This document shows, piece by piece, positions 1-7,965 of a stretch of 64,000 bases of DNA (positions are counted from its first letter, which is position 1; every line of letters begins with the position of its first letter). The notes under the pieces were generated by a model. That model did no database searches, was not told the origin of the DNA, and saw only the letters and a list, made by a program, of their open reading frames with translations. The stretch is from 66-474 sp044464225. GTDB lineage: Bacteria > Pseudomonadota > Gammaproteobacteria > Xanthomonadales > Rhodanobacteraceae. The position numbers were made by a program, and so were the translations under genes. Location: NCBI GenBank assembly GCA_044464225.1, contig JBIQLN010000014.1:1-64000 (forward strand), given 5' to 3'.

Positions 1-27
1 AAGGGGAAGGGGAAGGGGAAGGGGAAG
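1..27. repeat. Tandem hexamer repeat (AAGGGG)n
   Basis: The window opens with about four and a half head-to-tail copies of AAGGGG. It probably continues beyond the left edge, so its true length is unknown. No gene reads through it here. Confidence 0.85.
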
Positions 28-334
28 ATGCGGAAACCAATGGTGCCGGCACGAGCCCGCCGATCGCATGAGTCACCCCGGCAGAACTGCAGGTTGGATT
101 GAGCCGAGGTGAAACCTCGACGAAGCCCAACGTAGTCGCCACGTGCCGCGCGCCCAGGGTCGTAGCCGCGCAGCGGCGCAATCCGTGGGCGTCTCCGTAG
201 CCTCGATTTCTGCGCGCGATTGGGTTACTTGCCGGGCTTGGCGAGTCCACAGGCTCATGTTGGGCTTCGAAAAGCTGATCAGCCCAGCCTACGGGTCTTG
301 CGCCCGTCCCCGTTCGGCTTTCGCGAAAAGCTGC
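28..334. repeat. Gene-free stretch with GTTGGGCT-type palindromes
   Basis: About 300 bases without a credible gene. Three related imperfect palindromes are visible at about 90-135, 258-293 and 313-342. Each pairs a GTTGGGCT-like arm with an AGCCCAAC- or AGCCCAGC-like arm. The second and third share AAAAGCTG, one base, then TCAGCCCAGCCT. The same type recurs after tkt (46076-46152). Such palindromes are typical intergenic REP-like elements; here they lie downstream of the minus-strand HAD gene. Confidence 0.6.
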
Positions 335-1017
335 TCAGCCCAGCCTGCGCGTTTGCGGGTTCGACCCGACCTGCGCTTCGGCCGAAGTGGTCTGCCCCAG
401 CAGCCCCGGCAAGTCCTCGAGTCGATGCAATGCCACCACCGATGGCGGAACAGGGCCGTTCGGGCGAAACCAGAAAGTCTGCATGCCTGCGTTCATGCCC
501 GCCTCGACGCCGCGGAGGCTGTCCTCCACCACGGCGCAGCGTTCAGGCGATACGCCCATCGCGCGCGCCGCGTGCAGGAACAATCCGGGCTCAGGCTTCC
601 AAGAGCCAATGTCGTACGCGCTGAAAATCCGGTCGCGTGCAAAAAACCTGCGAGCCCGGTGAGTCCCAGGCTGAGTTCGATCTTTTCCATCGGACCGCTC
701 GAAGCGACGCAGAAAGGCAACCGCAGATCGGCGAGGACTTCGAGCGCGCCGTCGACCGCCTCGAGGCGCGCCCGGAACACCTCCGCGGTCCTCTTCCGGA
801 CTTGCGGGACGAAGGAATCCGGCAGCTTGCGCCCCAGCCGACGCTCCAGGTCGGCGACGCAGTCGGCCATCTTGCCGCCGACATAGGCCTGCATCGCCTC
901 TTGCGCGGTCATCCGGAGGCCGAACGGAGCGATGCATTCCACCAATGCGGCGTTCGCGAGCGGTTCGCTGTCGACGAGCGTGCCATCGCAGTCGAAGATC
1001 ACCGCTTCGATCGGCAT
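335..1017 (-). pseudogene. HAD-family phosphatase, frameshifted
   Basis: Haloacid-dehalogenase-like hydrolase of the beta-phosphoglucomutase/YieH type, probably acting on a small phosphorylated metabolite. The first frame starts at ATG 1017 behind GGAG and carries motif I (FDCDGTLVDSEP) and motif II (CVASSG). It loses homology near 645. The next minus frame then supplies motif III and IV regions (WKPEPGLFL, VVEDSLRGVEAG) and ends at 335. The switch falls in a run of six A (641-646 on the plus strand). One extra base there would rejoin the frames into a protein of about 228 residues, normal for the family. It is either a sequencing indel in a homopolymer or a recent real frameshift. Confidence 0.8.
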
Positions 1018-1070
1018 TGCTCCGTCCAATGTGGATATGGCGGAAAGCCGTGACCGGTCACGCGCGTGCC

Positions 1071-1547
1071 CTACAGCGCAGCCAGCATCGCCTCGGCGCT
1101 CGAGACCCGGAACTCGCCGGGCGCCTCGATGTGCAGCACTTTCACCACGCCGTCGTCAGCGTAGAGGGCGAAGCGTTTCGAACGCATCCCCATCCCGTAT
1201 TTGCTGGAGTCGGATTCCAGGCCCAGCGCCTTGGCGAAATCGCCGTTGCCGTCGGCCAGCATCAGCATGCCGTCGGGGACGTGGCGGTGCTCGGCCCAGG
1301 CTTTCATCACGAAGGCGTCGTTGACGGCCATGCAGGCAACGTCGATGCCGCGCTGTTTGAAATCCCCGTAGTGCTCGACGTAGCCGGGCAGGTGGCGCTC
1401 GGAACATGTGGGCGTGAACGCGCCCGGTACCGCGAACAGCACTACCTTCCTGCCCTTGAACACGTCGTCGGTAGTGAGCTTTTGCACCCCTTCGCGAAGC
1501 ACGGCGAAGGTGGCTTCGGGCAGGCGATCGCCGATCTGGATGGTCAT
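1071..1547 (-). CDS. Peroxiredoxin of the Prx5 type
   Basis: Thiol peroxidase of 158 residues that reduces hydroperoxides in the cytoplasm. The peroxidatic site is PGAFTPTCSERHLPGY with Cys48. Other Prx5 features are the GIDVACMAVND segment with a second Cys at 72, and SKYGMGMRSKRFAL further on. The start at ATG 1547 follows a GGAG-type ribosome site and gives the usual family length. The open frame continues upstream to about 2003, but that part lies antisense to hsp20 and shows no homology. It is divergent from the hsp20 gene, so the 135-bp gap probably holds promoters for both. Confidence 0.93.
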   Translation of the reverse strand: MTIQIGDRLPEATFAVLREGVQKLTTDDVFKGRKVVLFAVPGAFTPTCSERHLPGYVEHYGDFKQRGIDVACMAVNDAFVMKAWAEHRHVPDGMLMLADGNGDFAKALGLESDSSKYGMGMRSKRFALYADDGVVKVLHIEAPGEFRVSSAEAMLAAL

Positions 1548-1682
1548 GTCTCGCTCCGGTCTGACGGCAGCCTCGCATCGTAGCGCTGCCGCGCGCGGAA
1601 CGCACTTGAAACGGGGTGCCGAGTCCTCATCTAGCGGAAAGGCGGCCATAGCGGCCGAAATGCAGTGAAAGGAGGCCATCCA

Positions 1683-2135
1683 ATGAATCATCTCAGTCGT
1701 TACCGGCAGTGGGGTGGTTACCCCGTGCCCCGCGAATTCCGGCAGATGCTCGACCGCTTCTTCGACACCGAGGAGAGCGCGGACCAGTCCAACGTGGTGA
1801 CCAGCGAATGGGCGCCGCGCGTGGACATCTGCGAGGAAGACAAGCGCTTCGTGATCGAAGCCGACATCCCGGGCGTCGATCCGAAGGACATCGAAATCAA
1901 CATGGACAAGGGCGTGTTGTCGATCCGCGGCGAGCGCAAGAGCGAAAAGAAGGTCGAGGAAGGCAACTACACCCGCGTCGAACGTTCGCGCGGCGTCTTC
2001 CACCGGCGTTTCGCCTTGCCGGACAGCGCCGATCCGGACGGCATCAGCGCCACGGGCAAGAACGGCGTCCTGGAAATCTCGATTCCCAAGCGGCCGGAAA
2101 CGACGCCGCGCAAGATCGAAATCCAGACCTCGTGA
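1683..2135 (+). CDS. Small heat shock protein, Hsp20 family
   Basis: ATP-independent holdase chaperone of 150 residues. The alpha-crystallin domain spans about residues 40-140 (WAPRVDICEEDKRFVIEADI near its start, GVLEISIPKRPE near its end, with the oligomerisation I-x-I/V motif in ISIPK). The start at ATG 1683 is set by a near-perfect AAAGGAGG at 1668-1675; a GTG at 1665 has no such site. It lies 105 bp upstream of cbpA on the same strand, so the two chaperones probably respond together to heat or unfolding stress. A heat-shock sigma promoter could not be assigned by eye. Confidence 0.93.
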   Translation: MNHLSRYRQWGGYPVPREFRQMLDRFFDTEESADQSNVVTSEWAPRVDICEEDKRFVIEADIPGVDPKDIEINMDKGVLSIRGERKSEKKVEEGNYTRVERSRGVFHRRFALPDSADPDGISATGKNGVLEISIPKRPETTPRKIEIQTS

Positions 2136-2240
2136 AGTATCGCCGGTCCGGTCCAGGCCGGGCGGGATGATGCGTCATAATCCCCGGTCCGCGGTGGAGC
2201 GATCCGCCGCGGACCTCCGTGCCGTTTGCTGGGGAAGTGA

Positions 2241-3161
2241 ATGGAGTTTCAGGACTACTACCAAATCCTTGGCGTGAAGCAGGGCGCCAGCGATGACGAG
2301 ATCAAGGCGGCTTACCGCAAGCTCGCGCGCAGGTACCATCCCGACAAGAACAAGGAAGCCGGCGCCGAGGACAAGTTCAAGGCCATCAGTGAAGCGTACG
2401 AGGTCTTGCACGACAAGCAGAAACGCGCCGCCTACGACAACCTGCGTGCTGGTGGCGGCTACCATGCCGGCGATCACTTCAGGCCCCCGCCGGGCTGGCA
2501 GCAGCAGGGGCCGGCGGGCGGTTTCGAATTCCGGGACTTCGGTGGCGGCGACGCCAGCGGTTTCAGCGATTTCTTCGAATCATTGTTTGGCGGCCGCGGG
2601 GGCGCCGGTCCGCGTGCGCAGCGGGGACCGATGCGAGGCAACGACGTGCGCGCGGCGGTCGAGATCGATCTGCGCACTGCCTACGCCGGTGGCAAGCAAC
2701 GCCTCGGTCTGCGCGACGCCAGCGGCGAGCGCACCCTGGAAGTCAACATTCCTGCCGGCATCCTGCCCGGCAAGGTCATTCGTCTCGGCGGGCAGGGCGA
2801 ACCGGGGTACAGCGGCGCGCCGCCCGGGGACCTGCTGCTGGAAGTGCAGGTGCGTGACGATCCGCAGTTCAAACTGCACGGGCGCGACATCGAAGTCGAA
2901 GTGCCGCTGTCGCCGTGGGAAGCCGCATTGGGCGCGAAGGTACCGGTGCCGACGCTCGGGGGCGAGGTGGAACTCAGGGTCCCTGCGGGGTCGCGCAGCG
3001 GGCGCAAACTGCGACTCAAGGGGCGCGGCATGCCCGGCAAGACACCGGGCGACCAGATCGTCAGCCTGGCGATCCAGATTCCGCCTGCCGACAGTGACAA
3101 GGCAAAAGCGGCATACCAGGCCTTCGAGAAAGCCTTCGCCGGGTTCGATCCGCGGCGCTAG
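2241..3161 (+). CDS. cbpA: DnaJ-class co-chaperone CbpA
   Basis: Co-chaperone of DnaK, 306 residues. The J domain covers residues 1-70 with the diagnostic HPD at 33-35, followed by a Gly/Phe-rich linker (residues about 75-130). Two C-terminal peptide-binding subdomains follow (GTL-like blocks around 140-300). The cysteine zinc-finger repeats of true DnaJ are absent, which marks it as CbpA. The length matches E. coli CbpA (306). The start at ATG 2241 follows GGGGAAG. No CbpM modulator is adjacent. It ends just before the convergent pilH gene. Confidence 0.93.
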   Translation: MEFQDYYQILGVKQGASDDEIKAAYRKLARRYHPDKNKEAGAEDKFKAISEAYEVLHDKQKRAAYDNLRAGGGYHAGDHFRPPPGWQQQGPAGGFEFRDFGGGDASGFSDFFESLFGGRGGAGPRAQRGPMRGNDVRAAVEIDLRTAYAGGKQRLGLRDASGERTLEVNIPAGILPGKVIRLGGQGEPGYSGAPPGDLLLEVQVRDDPQFKLHGRDIEVEVPLSPWEAALGAKVPVPTLGGEVELRVPAGSRSGRKLRLKGRGMPGKTPGDQIVSLAIQIPPADSDKAKAAYQAFEKAFAGFDPRR

Positions 3162-3258
3162 CGACACGCGCTCCAACCAAGCCTGCCCGAGCCGATGCCT
3201 GGGGCGCCGGTTCGCAGGCAGGCAGGCAGGGGGCGAGCGGCCGGGAGCGCTCCGTGAC

Positions 3259-3624
3259 TCACTTGACCAGATGGTCGTCCAGCACCTTGGTGAGGTCGGC
3301 TTCGCTGACCGGTTTGGTGACGTAGGCCTTGGCGCCTTGGCGCATGCCCCAGACCTTGTCGGTTTCCTGATCCTTGGTGGTGACCAGGATCACGGGAATG
3401 TGCGATGTGCCCGGGTCCTTCGAGATTGCCCGGGTGGCCTGGAAGCCATTCAAGTTCGGCATCACCACGTCCATCAGCACCAGATCGGGTTTGTCACGCT
3501 TGGCGGCTTCCACACCGGCGGCGCCATCCACGGCGGTGAGCGTCTGGTGCCCCAGTTTTTCCACGAGGCGCTTCAGCCCTTCCAGCTGGGACGGCGAATC
3601 GTCGACGATCAGGATGCGTGCCAT
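3259..3624 (-). CDS. pilH: Twitching motility response regulator PilH
   Basis: Stand-alone CheY-like receiver of 121 residues with no output domain. The acidic pocket is DD at 8-9, the phospho-acceptor is Asp52 (LVLMDVVMP), the switch Thr is at 82-83 and the conserved Lys is 104 (VTKPV). The segment VILVTTKDQETDKVWGMRQG is highly characteristic of PilH in the Pil-Chp system controlling type IV pili. No pilG, pilI or pilJ genes follow here, so it sits apart from the rest of the Chp cluster. The start at ATG 3624 follows GGGAG. Confidence 0.88.
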   Translation of the reverse strand: MARILIVDDSPSQLEGLKRLVEKLGHQTLTAVDGAAGVEAAKRDKPDLVLMDVVMPNLNGFQATRAISKDPGTSHIPVILVTTKDQETDKVWGMRQGAKAYVTKPVSEADLTKVLDDHLVK

Positions 3625-3781
3625 GCGAAGCTCCCCAAAGCAGACTGCGGGCATTGTAGGGAACCGATGGTGAAAGCGCCACGCTTGCGGCCCCGTCACG
3701 ACACCCGCGAAGGCAGCGGCGACATGGCGATAAATTGACGGAATTTCAAGTAATTGTAGGACTTTTGCAAGACTGGTTCGA

Positions 3782-4795
3782 CTAGCCCGGGGTATCGATC
3801 ACGACCAGCGTACGTCCGAACGAGCGACCTGCCAGCATCGCATCGAAGACGCCGGGCAGTTCGTCCAGGACGACTTCCTGCGTGCAGATGGCGTCCAGAT
3901 GCGCCGGCTTCCAGTCGGATGCGAGGTGTCGCCAAACCTCGTCGCGGATGTCGCGTGCCGTGCCGGCGGAAGCCACGCCGAGCAGGCTTACGCCGCGGAT
4001 GATGAAGGGCATTACCGTGGTTTCGAGCTTGCTGTCGGCTGCAAGCCCGATGCTGGCGACGTTGCCGTAGGGCGCCGTGCAGGCCAGCAGTTGCGCGAGC
4101 CATTTTCCGCCGGCGCTGTCCACCGCGCCGCCGAAACGCGCGGATTCAAGCGCGTGGTCGCCCAGCGCGAGTTCGCGCCGGTCCAGCACCTGGCGGGCAC
4201 CAAGGGATCCCAGGAAATCGGCGCGTTCGGGTTTGCCGCTGATCGCGTGGACATCGAATCCCGCGCGGCTGAAGATGTCGACGGCGAGCATGCCAACGCC
4301 GCCGGTCGCGCCGGTGACCGCGATGGGTCCAAGCGCCGGCGCCTGCCGGTTGTCGCGCATCCGGAACAGGGCCAGCGCGGCGGTGAATCCGGCGGTGCCG
4401 AGGATCATGCTTTCGCGAAGCGAAAGTCCCGGCGGCAGCGGAATGGTCCATTCCGCCTTGAGCCGCGCGTATTCCGCGTACCCACCGTCGCGGGTCTCCG
4501 AAAGCCCGCAACCGGTGCACAGCACCGCATCGCCTTCCTTGAATTGCGGATCGCTCGATGCGACCACGTGCCCCGCGACGTCGATGCCGCCGTTCAAGGG
4601 GAATCGGCGCAGGATCTTGCCCTTGCCGGTACCCGCCAGCGCATCCTTGTAGTTGACCGACGAGTACGCGGTCTTGATCAGCACCTCGCCGGGCGACAAG
4701 TCGTCGGCATGCATCGATTCGAGTGCGGCGCGGTAGCCGGACTCGTCGTTGTGGATGCGAAAGGCACGGAAGGAATGACTCATCGGTTTTGCCAT
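3782..4795 (-). CDS. acuI: YhdH/AcuI-type quinone oxidoreductase (acrylyl-CoA reductase family)
   Basis: Medium-chain dehydrogenase/reductase of 337 residues. E. coli YhdH and Rhodobacter AcuI reduce acryloyl-CoA to propionyl-CoA with NADPH, and the same role is inferred here. Visible features are the N-terminal segment SSVNYKDALAGTGKGKI, the GGIDVAGHV block and the nucleotide-binding loop VTGATGGVGMLAVDI. No zinc ligands are present, as expected for this branch. Either ATG 4795 or ATG 4783 (MSHSF) could be the start; neither has a strong ribosome site. About 280 bp without a gene separate it from lpd. Confidence 0.85.
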   Translation of the reverse strand: MAKPMSHSFRAFRIHNDESGYRAALESMHADDLSPGEVLIKTAYSSVNYKDALAGTGKGKILRRFPLNGGIDVAGHVVASSDPQFKEGDAVLCTGCGLSETRDGGYAEYARLKAEWTIPLPPGLSLRESMILGTAGFTAALALFRMRDNRQAPALGPIAVTGATGGVGMLAVDIFSRAGFDVHAISGKPERADFLGSLGARQVLDRRELALGDHALESARFGGAVDSAGGKWLAQLLACTAPYGNVASIGLAADSKLETTVMPFIIRGVSLLGVASAGTARDIRDEVWRHLASDWKPAHLDAICTQEVVLDELPGVFDAMLAGRSFGRTLVVIDTPG

Positions 4796-5078
4796 CTACA
4801 GGCCTTGCGGCCAGCCCCGTCGAGAAGTTCCCTTCGCGCAGGCGGCCTGAAGGGACCAATCTGCACGGACATGCGTTGCCGCAGCGCGTTGCGGTCGTCG
4901 CCCGCCAACCGGAATGCAGTCGCATCCTCCGCAATCTGTCCCGGGTATCGTCGACGAGTTGGAGAAGTTCGTGCGGTCGGCTTTTTGAATCGGCAGGCAC
5001 GATCCGTGGATGAAGGATAGCGGAATCCGCGCCGTCGATGCGGCGCAGATTCGCAAGCAGCGAGGTGGCCTGTGCCCG

Positions 5079-6515
5079 TCAATTCGCCTTGTTGAGCGAC
5101 CGCTTCTCCACCGACAACGCGGCTTCGTGCACGACCTCGGAAAGGGTCGGGTGCGCGTGCACGATGCGGGCAAGGTCTTCGGACGAACCCTTGAATTCCA
5201 TAGCGACCACGGCTTCTGCAATCAGTTCGGATACGACCGGACCGCACATGTGCACGCCGAGGATGCGGTCGGTTTCCGCGTGCGCGATCACCTTCACCAG
5301 GCCCGCCGGTTCGTTCATCGCCACGGCGCGGCCGTTGGCGGCGAACGGGAAGTTGCCGGTCTTGTACGGGATGCCGGCATCCTTGCACTGCTTTTCGGTC
5401 TTGCCGGCCCAGGCGATTTCAGGCTCGGTGTAGATCACCCACGGGATCACGTCGTAGTCGACATGGCCGGCCTTGCCGGCGATCAGCTCGGCGACCATCA
5501 CGCCTTCTTCTTCGCCCTTGTGCGCCAGCATGGCGCCCCGCACGCAGTCGCCGATGGCCCAGACGCCGTCGACGCCGGTCCAGCAGTGTTCGTCCACCTC
5601 GATGCGGCCGCGGTCGTCGGTCTTCACCCCGGTGCCGTCGCCCAGCAGGCCTTCCGTGTACGCGCGGCGGCCAACCGCCACCAGCAGCTTGTCGACGCCG
5701 AGCTTGTGCTCGCCGTCCTTGTCGGAATAGGTGACTTCGACCGCATTCTTCTTGACCTGGGCGTTGCTCACCTTCGCGCCGAGGTGGATGTCGAGCCCCT
5801 GCTTCTTGAACTCGCGCGCCGCCACCTTCGCGATGTCCGGGTCGGCCGCGCCGAGGAAGTCCGGCAGCGCTTCAAGGATCGTGACTTCCGCGCCCATGCG
5901 CTTCCACACCGAGCCCAGTTCCAGCCCGATCACGCCCGCGCCGATCACGCCGAGGCGCTTCGGCACCTTGTCGAGGTCGAGCGCACCGGCGTTGTCGATG
6001 ATGCTCTTGCCGTCGAACTTCGCGAACGGCAGCTCGATCGGCACCGAGCCGGTCGCGATGATCACGTTGGCGGCCTCGAGTGCCTGCTTGCCGCCGTCCT
6101 CGCCCGTGACCTCGACCTTGTTGCCTTTGAGCAACTTGCCGGTCCCGAAAAATGGTGTGACCGGGTTGCCCTTGATGCCCTTGAACAGCATCGCGACGCC
6201 GCCGGTGAACTGCTTGACGATCTTGTCCTTGCGGCCGATGAACGTGGCCATGTCGACCTTGGCGTTCTCGACGCTGATGCCGTGGGCGGGCAGGTTGTGG
6301 GTGAGTCCCCAGAACTGCTTGGAGGAATCGAGCAGTGCCTTGGACGGAATGCAGCCGACGTTGAGGCAGGTGCCCCCCAGTGCCTGCTTGCCGTCCTTGC
6401 CCTTGAACGCGTCGACGCATGCGGTCTTCAATCCGAGCTGGGCCGCGCGGATTGCGCAGATGTAGCCGGCCGGGCCAGCGCCGATCACGATGACGTCGAA
6501 TTTGTTGTCAGCCAT
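5079..6515 (-). CDS. lpd: Dihydrolipoyl dehydrogenase (E3)
   Basis: FAD-dependent E3 subunit that reoxidises dihydrolipoamide to give NADH, here serving 2-oxoglutarate dehydrogenase. The protein has 478 residues. The FAD-binding motif VIGAGPAGYICA is at the N terminus, the redox disulfide GGTCLNVGCIPSK has Cys50 and Cys55, the NAD loop is VIGAGVIGLELGS, and the C-terminal base is in HAHPTLSE. The start at ATG 6515 follows AAGGAA. It is the third gene of sucA-sucB-lpd, separated from sucB by 140 bp that hold an inverted-repeat element. Confidence 0.95.
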   Translation of the reverse strand: MADNKFDVIVIGAGPAGYICAIRAAQLGLKTACVDAFKGKDGKQALGGTCLNVGCIPSKALLDSSKQFWGLTHNLPAHGISVENAKVDMATFIGRKDKIVKQFTGGVAMLFKGIKGNPVTPFFGTGKLLKGNKVEVTGEDGGKQALEAANVIIATGSVPIELPFAKFDGKSIIDNAGALDLDKVPKRLGVIGAGVIGLELGSVWKRMGAEVTILEALPDFLGAADPDIAKVAAREFKKQGLDIHLGAKVSNAQVKKNAVEVTYSDKDGEHKLGVDKLLVAVGRRAYTEGLLGDGTGVKTDDRGRIEVDEHCWTGVDGVWAIGDCVRGAMLAHKGEEEGVMVAELIAGKAGHVDYDVIPWVIYTEPEIAWAGKTEKQCKDAGIPYKTGNFPFAANGRAVAMNEPAGLVKVIAHAETDRILGVHMCGPVVSELIAEAVVAMEFKGSSEDLARIVHAHPTLSEVVHEAALSVEKRSLNKAN

Positions 6516-6529
6516 TGCGGTTCCTTGTT

Positions 6530-6652
6530 CTTCCTTCTCCCCCCGGGAGAAGGTGGCGCGAAGCGCCGGATGAGGGTTCGGTGATCGTGAGACGTTGCGG
6601 CATTGCCGAACCCTCACCCCAACCCCTCTCCCGGAGGGAGAGGGGTTAAAAA
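6530..6652. repeat. Paired inverted-repeat element between sucB and lpd
   Basis: Two copies of a REP-like unit face each other. The left half reads CTTCTCCCCCCGGGAGAAGG, then GGATGAGGGTTCGG. The right half reads CCGAACCCTCACCCC, then AACCCCTCTCCCGGAGGGAG. The arms can pair over most of their length in sucB-lpd mRNA, so the element may act as a processing or stabilising hairpin within the operon. This kind of CCCTCACCCC element is common between genes in gammaproteobacteria. Confidence 0.75.
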
Positions 6653-6655
6653 GCA

Positions 6656-7873
6656 TCAAAGCCCAAGCAGCATCCTGTGCGGGTTCTCGAGCTGGTTCTT
6701 GATGTCGACCAGGAACAGCACCGCGTCCTTGCCGTCGACGATGCGGTGGTCGTAGGAGATCGCGATGTACATCATCGGCGCTGCGACCACCTGGCCGTTC
6801 TCGACCACGGCGCGTTCCTTGATGGTGTGCATGCCGAGGATGCCGCTTTGCGGTGGATTGACGATCGGCGTCGAGAACAGCGAGCCGAAGGTACCGCCGT
6901 TGGTGATCGTGAAGGTGCCACCCTGCAGGTCGTCGAGGGTCAGGCCGCCTTCGCGCGCCTTTTTCGCGAAATTCGCAATGGCCTTTTCGATGTCCGCGAA
7001 GCTCATGTCCTGCGCGTCGCGCAGGACCGGCGTCACCAGGCCGCGATCCGTGGAAACCGCGATCGAAATGTCCTGGTAGCCGTGGTAGATGATGTCGTTG
7101 CCGTCCACCGAGGCGTTCACCACCGGGTGGCGCTTCAACGCTTCGCACGCGGCCTTCACGAAGAAGCTCATGAAGCCGAGCTTGATCCCGTGGGTCTTCT
7201 CGAACTGCTCGCCCATCTGCTTGCGCATCGCGACGACCTTCGAGAGGTTGACCTCGTTGAACGAAGTCAGCATCGCGATCGAATTCTTCGACTGCATCAG
7301 GCGTTCGGCGATGCGCGCACGCATGCGCGTCATCGGCACGCGTTCTTCCGGACGGGTACCGGGCGTGGCCGCGCCCGCCGCCGGCGCAGGCGGCTTCCCG
7401 CTCTTGGAGTAGTTGACCAGGTCTTCCTTGGTCACGCGACCGCCGCGGCCGGTACCGGCCACCTGCGACGGATCAATGTTTTCCTCGGCCGCGACGCGGC
7501 GCCCCGCAGGCGACAAGCTGTCTTCCGGCGGCGCGGCAGCTGCTTTCGCGGGCTGGGGTTTGTCCGCCTTTTCGTCCTTGGCGGCCTCTTGCTGTTCTTC
7601 CTTCGCGGCAGCCGGTTTCGGAGCTTCCGCGACCGCGCCTTCCTCGAGTACGCCGATCACGTCTTCGCTGTTGACGGTATCGCCGGCGTCGTGGCGGATT
7701 TCCTTCAGCACACCGTCGGCGGGGGCGGGCACTTCCAGCACCACCTTGTCGGTTTCGAGGTCGACCAGGTTTTCATCGCGCTTCACCGCGTCGCCCGGCT
7801 TCTTGTGCCACGTGGCGATTGTGGCGTCGCTGACGGATTCTGGCAGTACCGGAACTTTGACTTCGATCGACAT
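6656..7873 (-). CDS. sucB: 2-Oxoglutarate dehydrogenase E2, dihydrolipoyl succinyltransferase
   Basis: E2 core of the 2-oxoglutarate dehydrogenase complex, 405 residues. The lipoyl domain covers residues 1-76 with lipoyl-Lys43 in DLETDKVVLEV. An Ala/Pro/Glu-rich linker follows, then the peripheral-subunit-binding domain near 115-150 (LSPAGRRVAAEENIDPSQV). The catalytic domain ends with the SYDHRIVDGKDA active site. The start at ATG 7873 follows an AAGGA site. It lies 92 bp downstream of sucA on the same strand. Confidence 0.95.
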   Translation of the reverse strand: MSIEVKVPVLPESVSDATIATWHKKPGDAVKRDENLVDLETDKVVLEVPAPADGVLKEIRHDAGDTVNSEDVIGVLEEGAVAEAPKPAAAKEEQQEAAKDEKADKPQPAKAAAAPPEDSLSPAGRRVAAEENIDPSQVAGTGRGGRVTKEDLVNYSKSGKPPAPAAGAATPGTRPEERVPMTRMRARIAERLMQSKNSIAMLTSFNEVNLSKVVAMRKQMGEQFEKTHGIKLGFMSFFVKAACEALKRHPVVNASVDGNDIIYHGYQDISIAVSTDRGLVTPVLRDAQDMSFADIEKAIANFAKKAREGGLTLDDLQGGTFTITNGGTFGSLFSTPIVNPPQSGILGMHTIKERAVVENGQVVAAPMMYIAISYDHRIVDGKDAVLFLVDIKNQLENPHRMLLGL

Positions 7874-7965
7874 GGCGTGTCCTTGGTGGGTCTTTGGGCA
7901 ACTGGCTCTCAAACCCCTTGAGCCAAGGGGCGAACGCGCGTCAGCGTGTTCGGGTTGTGGATGAA

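Noticed and set aside
1..27. Possible CRISPR or satellite array at the left edge
   Set aside because: The unit is 6 bp with no spacers; a simple tandem repeat explains it.
1548..1682. ROSE or fourU RNA thermometer before hsp20
   Set aside because: The ribosome site AAAGGAGG can pair only weakly with nearby GGCC segments, and the typical thermometer motif is absent.
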